Assembly: GCF_019175385.1 (NCBI RefSeq)
Contig: NC_083341.1
Coordinates: forward strand, 20,096,203 to 20,160,202
From: Lycium barbarum
Taxonomy: Eukaryota > Streptophyta > Magnoliopsida > Solanales > Solanaceae
Length of the DNA: 64,000 nucleotides
Reading direction: 5' to 3'
Shown here: in pieces, positions 56,041 to 64,000 of the stretch
Layout: each line of letters opens with the position of its first letter
How positions within the stretch are numbered: position 1 is the first letter of the stretch
Notes under the pieces: generated by a model
Told to the model about the DNA's origin: nothing
Database searches by the model: none
The model's input: only the letters and a program-made list of their open reading frames with translations
Translations under genes and position numbers: made by a program

Positions 56041-59000
56041 CCCTTCTAGCACACGTAGTTTATTAGGTTTTTGATAAATTCTTTATGTATATTTAGTAGA
56101 TTTTTAAACACAAATACAGAATTTGAATCAATATTACTGAATTCTATCAAACCAGTAGCCGAAGTTATTGCTATGCCCGTACATGCGTTATATTTTATCT
56201 ATCTCCTATATAAAGATTAATATCATATAACTAAAAGAACATATGTATTAATGGATCGTAAAGTCAAGCTCGAGCAAGAATTAGTTTTTATTCTTCCTCT
56301 AGTGATTGTCTTGGATTTATTTTGCTTAAGATTTCTTACTTTTTATAATCCACGGAAGATTGTCATCATTTGATGGGACATAAGGTTATTCTTTTTTTTT
56401 GTTTTTTTTTTTTTTTTGAATCTTTTCTACATATACACGTTCCAACGTTGTTTACTCATCTTATGAGCAAAATTCTAAGGGAAATTACCTCCTGACCCGC
56501 TGATAAACAAGATGACAATTCAATAAGTTAGATATTCTGCTTCGCATAGGGATTGAACAATGACATCAATGTGCAAATACAGTTTACATGTTGGTCTCGA
56601 AAAATAATCCACTTGCCCTTGATGTTATATCCAATCATAAAGTGGCGTATCCAAAATTTTAAAATTTTGGATATAAAATTTTATTGATTTCAAGACTTCA
56701 CTTCACGTCTCAAATTAATATCTACTTGTGTATATAAACATTTTATCATTTTTTAGAAAAATATACTTACATACACATATAAGAAAAAATTACAAACGAT
56801 CGATGTCAAATGACACCTACATTTTTTAAGGGGACAATTATAGCCCAGTAACTTATACATGTACAACGTTAACATGTATAATTTGTGTATACTTTATATT
56901 AAAATATACTTATACTATATATATAATATACATACAATACCTATATTTCGGCCATGTTGGTAAACTAGTAATTAGCCGAAACTATACGTACCTTAACTTT
57001 CCCTTTTTAAAGGGGCATCTCAGCCACTAAATCAAAATTCAGACCAACATTAATGGCTACAATGAATTACAAAGAATTAGGAGCAGTAACGCTACACAAG
57101 TGGGACTGACGCCTTAAGATATACTCCAATAGTGTATTGAATGCAAGCAAGAAAGTGGATGATACTCTCATATGTTATCCACCACAAATCTTCTTAATGG
57201 AGTACAACCAAAATGCATTGCAATTAAATTGTTAGAATCATTAAATGATGATCACCACTTCACTATGTATTGTGGTGTATATTCATTCAAAATCACTATA
57301 ATTTAGAGCTATGGCTCCTACTTCCAAAATTTGTGATGGTAGACGATTGTCACTAGAGAATGCCTACTTTGAATAACTTCAAGATCACACATGATGGCTT
57401 GACTTTGCATACCATTGGCGGGCGGATCTACAGTAGCGGGTAGGCGCAGATTTCTGAAAATCCAGTAAAATATTTTCTAGACCCTGTAATTGTATTAAGA
57501 AATCTATTAAATATATAACAAATTTTAGATGGGAACCCACTAACAAGATCGATTATTGTCTCACTGAAGAGCCTCTGCGCCGGATTGAGTCCCCTTGTCT
57601 CTTCTTTTTAGTTACTAAACTCATTTTTGTATTCCAAAATACTTTTTCTAGGAACCTATAAACTTAAAATTCTAAATTCACCTCTGATCATAGTTATTTG
57701 TCAGTTGAGGAGGTGCTCAGTGCATTATAGATAAAACTTTATAACAAACATTAATCGATAACCTGACAATAATAATAACTGACCTGCTATGCATATTAAA
57801 CTAATTGATGATGTAAACTTGTAAATAATTGTTACACTTTCATGTATATAACTTAAATCCTTTTCTTATATATGTGTGTTACATAAAAGGATATAAAGTT
57901 TCACATAGTCCAATAAAATCCTCATGGTTTACACATTTGCAGTTAAGTTTTTAGAAATGATGGACATCCTTAATATATATTTACAACATTTTGACCTGTA
58001 GTTGTATCTCTTGTATTCGTTTACATGATTACATCTGCAATGGAAGATTTAGTCATTAAGCTTATTTCACGTCTTTAGCTCATTCGTGTAGTTGGTTGGT
58101 TAAAAGGCTTCTAATAATTGGGGAATTTTGACCTAGTTTTCTAATTAGGTAAATTGAGGATTTTACCTAGGTAACTAAGTCAAAATCAAAACTTGATTAT
58201 AGGAATGAAATAGTGAGCTTATTGGTAAACCGTCCATGTAAACTTTTTTCCAGGATTTGATCAAGTTGGTCGCGAGTTGACTTTGACTTTTCTTAAAATT
58301 ATTGAGATGGACTACCTAGTCTAATTTGACTGGTTATTCGATATTTTACATAGATTGATGCCAAGGAGGATGTTTGCTTGTTATTTTGGATATCACAATG
58401 TTGGGAGACTTACCGTTACCAAGGTAAGTGAAACTCTAACCTACAAATTGTTTACATTTTCAAAAGCAGGATTTAAAATTCACATTGTTGCTTCAAATTA
58501 CCTAATACGTTGTGGGACGAGACTAGACATACATGCTATTTTGGGCTATTATTACGGTGATTATGCTTCCTCTCGACTATTGCATGATGTAGTTGAGTTG
58601 TATAAGCATGATCTGACTACTCTATATAAATCGAGTATGACATCCTATTATTGTAGTTACTGAAGCATGATTGGGATATTGATCATGCAAAACGTGTTAG
58701 AGACTTGCTTTATGTGATAGTCCTCAAAAGATACGTTCACCTACATTATATGTCGTGTTTGCTTTAATTGAGGTTTATTGGGCTCATGTATCACACAATT
58801 AGTTAGTCATCCTATTGGCTAAGGCCTATGTTCTGGCTTAGCCATCCTACTGGCTAAGGCCTATGGTTTTGGTCTTGTTAGCCTATTGACAAAGGCCTAG
58901 GTTCATCTCAGGCACATATGCCTTTAGAAGCTCAACCTCAGGCAATGTGCTTGGGTTCATCTCACTTCAGACAAACTGGATATATCTGCAAAAAGAAGAT

Positions 59001-59084
59001 GTTGTGGCTACAGCTTAAATAGTGACTGCCAAAGTGGCTGTTTAGTTAAATTCTAACAGTCAATTGACCGGACAATTTGCATGA
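56041..59084. other. Intergenic, no supported gene
   Basis: AT-rich. A 102-codon frame at 58355-58663 contains a GTAAGT site and has no family resemblance. A possible degenerate hAT MITE is at about 57420-57690 (GGGCGGATCTAC ... CACCTCTGAT). Short tandem phrases GGCTAAGGCCTATG occur at 58817-58866. Confidence 0.5.
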
Positions 59085-60075
59085 TTGACCTTATTCGGGG
59101 GATGGTCTTTAATTATTACCCCTCAAATTGCTGGTCTTTATTTTTTTTCCCTTTGCCTAAAATACCCCGCGGTTCTGGATTCGAATCCCTGGTCAGTCAA
59201 AAAAAAAATTAGCAAGACAGAGTTTCATAGCAAAATTAGGCCTATTCAGGCAAAAGTTAGGCCATAAGGCAGAATTTTAAGGCAAATTCTGCCTTATAAG
59301 GCCGACTTTTCGCTAAGCATTGCCTTGCGAAATTGTTTTTCTTTTTTTGACTGAGTGTGGGTTAGAACCCAGAACCTTGGGGTATTTTCGGCCACTTTTT
59401 AAGCGAAAGACAAAAATTAAAGACCAGCAACTAGAAGGGTAAAAATTAAGGGCACTTCGCAGGAATACCCTTATTTTGGGGTGGTCTTAATTTTTGACCC
59501 ATTAAATTGGTGGTCTTTAATTTTTTCCCTTCGTTAGAACCCCTTGGTTTCGGGTTTTAACCCCCGCTCAGTCAAAAATTAAAAAAAAAAAAATCGCAAG
59601 GTGGAGTTTGAATTCACAAGGCAGAGATTTGCATGCAAAACTTTGCCTCAGGCAGAATTTTGCTACCTTCAGGCAGAGTAAACTCTGCCTTTACTCTGCC
59701 TGATCAGGTAGAGTTTTGAGGTAAACTCTACCTTAAGGTAGAGTTTTACCTTCAGGCATGCCAAAACTCTCCCTTAAGGCAGAGCTCTACCTTATACCTA
59801 GAGGCAAAACTTTTCTTTAAGGCCTAACTTTGGCCCGAACAAGCCTAACTTTGCTACAAAACTCTGTCTTGCGAAATTGTCTTTTATTATTATTATTATT
59901 ATTATTATTTTTACTGAGCCGGGGTTCGAACCCCAAATCTCATGGTATTAGGCGAAAGAGACAAAAATTAAAGACCACCAATTTGAGGGGCAAAACTTAA
60001 AGACCAGTGCATTTGAAGGGTACTCCGCACAAAAAAATGAAAAATTAAAGACCAGCTCCTTTGAAGGAAATCCGT
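59085..60075. repeat. Foldback-type repeats, two adjacent units
   Basis: Units at about 59085-59470 and 59470-60075 have inverted ends built from GGTCTTTAATTTTT and the reverse, AAAATTAAAGACC. The interiors are rich in short inverted AGGCAGA/TCTGCCT motifs. 59885-59911 is a (TTA)n run. A perfect GGGGTTCGAACCCC palindrome (T-loop-like) lies at 59923. No coding capacity. Confidence 0.65.
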
Positions 60076-61383
60076 TCAAATAAATGCAATGGACCAGGGT
60101 GAAAGGCCCATATGTAGACCTACATTGAGGCCCAAGAAATTTATAGTGATCCATTAAAGTGGAGCAAATAGCCCAAATCGAATAAGGCATTACTAATGAT
60201 AGCATGTCGGCCAAGTCGGTACTCTAAAATAGATTAGAAATTGCAAATATAAAGTGAGATTTAACCAAAAATAAAATATAATAATAATAGCATGTCGGAA
60301 ATCATTACAAATTGTAAATTCAGAACCATTAAGTACAATTTAAACAGTAAATTAGCAATTTTAATAGTAAATTAGCAATTTTAATAAGAATAGCATGTCT
60401 GTCAATCATTACTCTAATAATTTATAAATATATCTCAGCACATATTTCGGTTGACAATTGGCATGCAATATCATAGGGTTTTTGTTAATATTCACTTAAT
60501 TATATTGGTTAGTCACTCTGTTTGTTCCTTAGATAATAGGCCTGACCAAATGATTTCATATTGATGGTCCAAAACCAATCATTCTTCAGTACCATGTTTG
60601 ATTTCATCAACTATTTTTTTTTTTAAAATATTCATTATTCTAGTTAAAATCTAAGAAAATGAATAATTCTCCTCTCACAGCCGACCTGTTATATTTATAC
60701 TAAACGTTTTTGTATTTTTTCGGAAGGTTTGGTTTACTGTATTAGCTCGCTCAAATTATCACGATATAAGAATTTGTAGTGTTTTTTCCCATTGTTTAAT
60801 TACTAATTTTAGTTTTAAAGTATTTAATCCATGTTTCATTCATACATCAGTTTATTTATTTACTATTTTACATGAAGATCAATCCGAAATAACAATATCA
60901 TGATTTGGTTATACATAAATAAAGTATTCAGAATGCAAAAGCCCCTTGATCTCCTCGAATCCTTTTTCCTTCCCCTAATACAGATTTAGACCGAATATAA
61001 GTTTAAGCTAGTGTTTGGTCATAGATTTTGGATCAGATTTTAAAAATTTATCTTCATATATCTGTTTGACCATTAAATTTGATCAAATTTTGTAAATTTA
61101 TCTTCAAAATATTTTCAAGCTCCAAAAACTAGGTCTGACCGCTTTTTCAGAGAAATTTCACTTTCACTCGTAAAACTTCAAATTTTTTTCCAAGTAAAAT
61201 GCATATCTAAACACAACTTCAAATTCCAAAAATCACAAATTCAAAATCTCAAATTTTCAAGTTTCAACTTCAAAATCTTCCAATCGGGAGCTTAAAGTTA
61301 TAAATTGTATACCCAAATTTTAGTACAACAAACAAAACATAATCTCAACAACACCATCTGTGTATTATTAATCCTTGTATTAC
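60076..61383. other. Intergenic, nothing recognised
   Basis: AT-rich, with short direct repeats near 60310-60400 (AGTAAATTAGCAATTTTAAT twice). No gene. Confidence 0.5.
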
Positions 61384-61571
61384 CAGTGGCAGAATCAGGA
61401 TTTTAAATAAGGGGGTTAAAAAATATAAAGAAATAGACAAACAAAGAAGCCAAGGGGGTTCAATATCTAATATGTATACATAAAAAATATTTTCACCTTG
61501 TATACATAGTGTAATTTTTTGCTGAAGGGAGTTCGGATAAACCCCCTCAACCCTTACTGGCTCCACCCCTG
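61384..61571. mobile_element. hAT-type MITE (188 bp)
   Basis: Perfect 8 bp duplications TGTATTAC (61376-61383, 61572-61579). Ends are CAGTGGCAGAATCAGG and, reversed, CAGGGGTGGAGCCAG. It is the same family as 63534-63725. Confidence 0.9.
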
Positions 61572-61639
61572 TGTATTACAATCCCCCCTTACACCACCTT
61601 GTTTCTCAACCTGACGTAAAGCTGAGTTTTAAGTTAATA

Positions 61640-61895
61640 CTCTCGCGGATAAAAAAAAAGGTCCACTTAGTCATTTGCACACCCCTTAAGAAAATACTAA
61701 CTCCTAGACAAAAATAGGTAATTTGACTAAACTACCTCTAATTAAATAAGCATTGGAATTTGATCATATAACACTTAATAGGGGCAAATCTGAAAAAACA
61801 ATGTTAATTCTTTCTTAAGTTGATAAGTAAACACTATTTTTTTTTTTACCCAAGAAATAAAAGCTAAGTCGACATTTTTTTTTATCCGGAGGGAA
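61640..61895. mobile_element. Stowaway-like MITE (256 bp)
   Basis: Flanked by TA on both sides. Inverted ends are CTCTCGCGGATAAAAAAA and, reversed, TTCCCTCCGGATAAAAAAA, like the CTCCCTCC type of Tc1/mariner MITEs. Confidence 0.75.
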
Positions 61896-62082
61896 TAATT
61901 TATAATACACTACAATTCAAATTTTAATACAATGAACATAACATATTCATGTCGACATTACTATCCTTGCAATCCCTCCATGACTTATTTGAGAATAAAT
62001 CTTTTAAAGGAATAAAAAATGAAAACCTCTCTATTTTTTTTATTTTAATAAAGTAGTAGTACTATAATTTCTTTTTAAGTTA

Positions 62083-62352
62083 GTGGTCGTTTGGTAGGTA
62101 GCTAAAATTAATCCCGAGACTAATTTATCCCACCTTTTAGAATTATTTTATACCATCTTTTAGATGGTATAAAATAATTCCGGGATAAGGTGGGATATCT
62201 CACCCTTGAGATTATGCTTCATTTTATACCGTTTTTGGTGAGAGATATAAATTTATCCTAATTTATCCTAAAATAAATTTATACCTCCTATCAAACACGA
62301 TACAAAAATTAATACTAGATATCTCAGCCTATACCATAGACCAAATGACCCC
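62083..62352. mobile_element. Tourist-like MITE (270 bp)
   Basis: TTA duplications at 62080-62082 and 62353-62355. Ends GTGGTCGTTTGGT and, reversed, GGGGTCATTTGGT. It contains a hairpin with a perfect ATTATTTTATACCATCT arm at about 62140-62180. PIF/Harbinger type by target and ends. Confidence 0.75.
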
Positions 62353-62517
62353 TTAAAGTAAATGAAAAGACAAAGGCACGTGAAGAAGTGTAACGTTAAG
62401 CAAGTGAATCCACACATATACGAAACGTGTCCACCTTCTTTACTGTGCCGCAACCCCCACCACGATCTTTTCACATGCTCCGCGGTGATTCTCTTTTTGT
62501 TTGGTTCAATAAATTAA

Positions 62518-62998
62518 ACGGAAAAGGGCCAAAATTACCCTGAACTTTGGGAAATAATTAATTCATATCATTTGTTATATTTTAGGGTCAATTATACTCT
62601 TATCGTTATATTATGGGGTTAATTATACCCTTATGTCTGCCACGTGGCATCATCTCAGTCCTTCAAAATTATTTTCCTCTCAAATAATTATTTACCCACT
62701 AAAATAACTCAACCCGATCCGATTTGTTTTTCCAGCAAAGGAGTAATGTGTTGGGTCCGTATCAGTTTGGATGGAAAAAAACAAGTCGGGTCGGGTTGAG
62801 TTATTTTAGTGGGTAAAAAATTATTTGAGGGGAAAATAATTTTGAAGGGCTGGAATGATGTCACGTGGCAGCTGTTAGACATAAGGCTATAATTGACCCC
62901 ATAGTATAACGGTAAGGGTATAATTGACCCTAAAGTATAACGAAGGGTATGGGTGAACCATTTCCAAAAGTTCAGGGGAAATTTTGGCCCTTTTCCGT
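62518..62998. mobile_element. Long-TIR foldback MITE (481 bp)
   Basis: Inverted arms of about 200 bp start ACGGAAAAGGGCCAAAATT and continue through GGGTCAATTATA and CACGTGGCA. Flanking AAATTAA at 62511-62517 and 62999-63005. It may be Mutator-like; the duplication is shorter than the usual 9 bp, so the class is uncertain. Confidence 0.8.
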
Positions 62999-63004
62999 AA
63001 ATTA

Positions 63005-63240
63005 AAGGAATTCCTCTTCCTCAATTTATATTTTACATTTTTCTTTTTAGTCTATAAAAATAGAATGATACATTTCTTTATTTGGTTATAATTAATTTTA
63101 CCTTTTATTCTTAACGATATGATTTATAACCACACAAATATCTTTGATTTATTTTAGATCACATGATTCAAAAATCTTCCTTTATTTCTTAAACGCTGTG
63201 TCCAGTCAAACTATATCACATTAATTGAGACAGAGGGAGT
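63005..63240. mobile_element. Stowaway-like repeat, right end GAGACAGAGGGAGTA
   Basis: The sequence ends ATTGAGACAGAGGGAGTA, then TTCCTCTGTCGCAATTT opens a second, adjacent copy. A related piece lies at about 38297-38480. Only one terminus is clear. Confidence 0.45.
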
Positions 63241-63533
63241 ATTATTTCCTCTGTCGCAATTTATGTGGTATTTTTTTACATTTGTTTAAAAACGAATGTC
63301 ACATTTTATACTTAGAAATAGTTTAACTTTAAAAAATTTCTTTACTCTTATTTTTCTTGGAACCCTAGAGAAATCCGTGATCGCTATTCTTCGGGTGTGC
63401 ACTAGATAACTTGCTCACTATATAATAGCTCGTAAACCATACTAGGCAAGCCCGATGTGATGAGCTCTGACTAAGAAGGCTGTTGGTGAGGGATATCGAA
63501 TGTGAAAAATCACTCACCCAACCAACCCTTACG

Positions 63534-63725
63534 CAGTGGCGGAGCCAAGATTTTCATCCAGCGGGTTCAAAAATTCTAAAAAATAAATACACGAAGAAGT
63601 CAGGGGGTTCAACATCTACTATATATATATATATAATAAAATAATTTTAACTTTAAAAATATACTGTAATTTTTTACCGAGGGGGTTCGGATGAACCTCC
63701 TAGAGCTAACGTGGCTCCGCCCCTG
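63534..63725. mobile_element. hAT-type MITE (192 bp)
   Basis: Ends CAGTGGCGGAGCCAAG and, reversed, CAGGGGCGGAGCCACG. Flanks CCCTTACG and CCCTTGCG, 8 bp with one mismatch. A TA run lies near 63620-63635. Confidence 0.9.
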
Positions 63726-63752
63726 CCCTTGCGAGTGTAATCTTTTGTTTAT

Positions 63753-63960
63753 AAAGACCCTTGCGAGTGTAATCTTAGTAGCTCAGTTGGTCCGCTATCT
63801 AAACTTTCATCTTGTTGGTGAGGATTCGATTCCTCACCTTGTAATTCCCTCCTCCATTTTTCCTTCCCAACCCCTAATTTTATGAATTCCTTTTACCTTT
63901 ATGAAATAACTTATAGCCACACAAATGTCTAAAAGTTTATCCCGTGTACATCCGAAAGAT
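63753..63960 (+). mobile_element. tRNA-derived SINE
   Basis: A box TAGCTCAGTTGG (63779) and B box GGATTCGATTCC (63822) are at tRNA-like spacing. A T/C-rich stretch follows. CCCTTGCGAGTGTAATCTT occurs at 63726 and again at 63759, which looks like a small duplication at the element's left edge. The right end is not defined. Confidence 0.6.
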
Positions 63961-64000
63961 AGCGATTGCAATTCCCTTGTCATAAAAAAATGTCTAAAAT

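Noticed and set aside
58355..58663. 102-residue plus-strand frame with an internal GTAAGT
   Set aside because: No conserved motif; surroundings look like decayed repeats. A splice site alone is weak evidence.

Overview
This window is plant nuclear DNA, most likely from a Solanaceae species. The family call is an inference: there are TS/SolS-type SINEs, an RTE-clade LINE ending in a (GTT)n tail, and Solanaceae-looking gypsy LTRs that begin TGTTA and end GTGACA. All genes are intron-bearing or short plant genes. Most of the 64 kb is layered transposable elements. I can support only four host genes: two near-identical phloem-protein-2 (PP2) lectin-like genes on the minus strand, one plastid-division PDV-like gene on the plus strand, and one small DUF7722-type gene on the minus strand.

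Layout. 1-31358 is a broken tandem duplication with an original period of about 11.1 kb. Each unit carries an old Ty1/copia relic (minus), its 5' LTR, and a PP2 gene. In unit 1 (off-window left to 15596) a 10.36 kb Ty3/gypsy-derived block with inverted LTR arms sits inside the copia LTR. In unit 2 (about 17040-31358) a 4695 bp Ale/Retrofit-like copia element with perfect AAACA target duplications sits in intron 1 of the PP2 gene. Unit 1 keeps the empty site. 31980-36041 is a Helitron-like element with a perfect 3' hairpin and CTAG end, carrying exon-like fragments and a tRNA-Asn-like fragment. 36042-39015 holds another Helitron-type 5' end, an LTR-like stretch and a copia relic split by a hAT-like insertion with an 8 bp target duplication.

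41073-42412 is the PDV-like gene, with repeats and a SINE downstream. About 44225-54516 is one RTE LINE interrupted by two different solo LTRs of 3348 and 3021 bp, each with an exact 5 bp target duplication (TCCAT and GGGAC). 55169-55468 is the DUF7722 gene. 55900-64000 is intergenic DNA with well-delimited MITEs (hAT-like, Stowaway-like, Tourist-like, foldback) and a tRNA-derived SINE.

I found no operon, defence system, CRISPR array or viral locus. The most informative content is the order of events that can be read from nested insertions, and the effect of the insertions on the PP2 pair. The order is: copia relic, then segment duplication, then the gypsy block in unit 1 and the Ale copia in unit 2.
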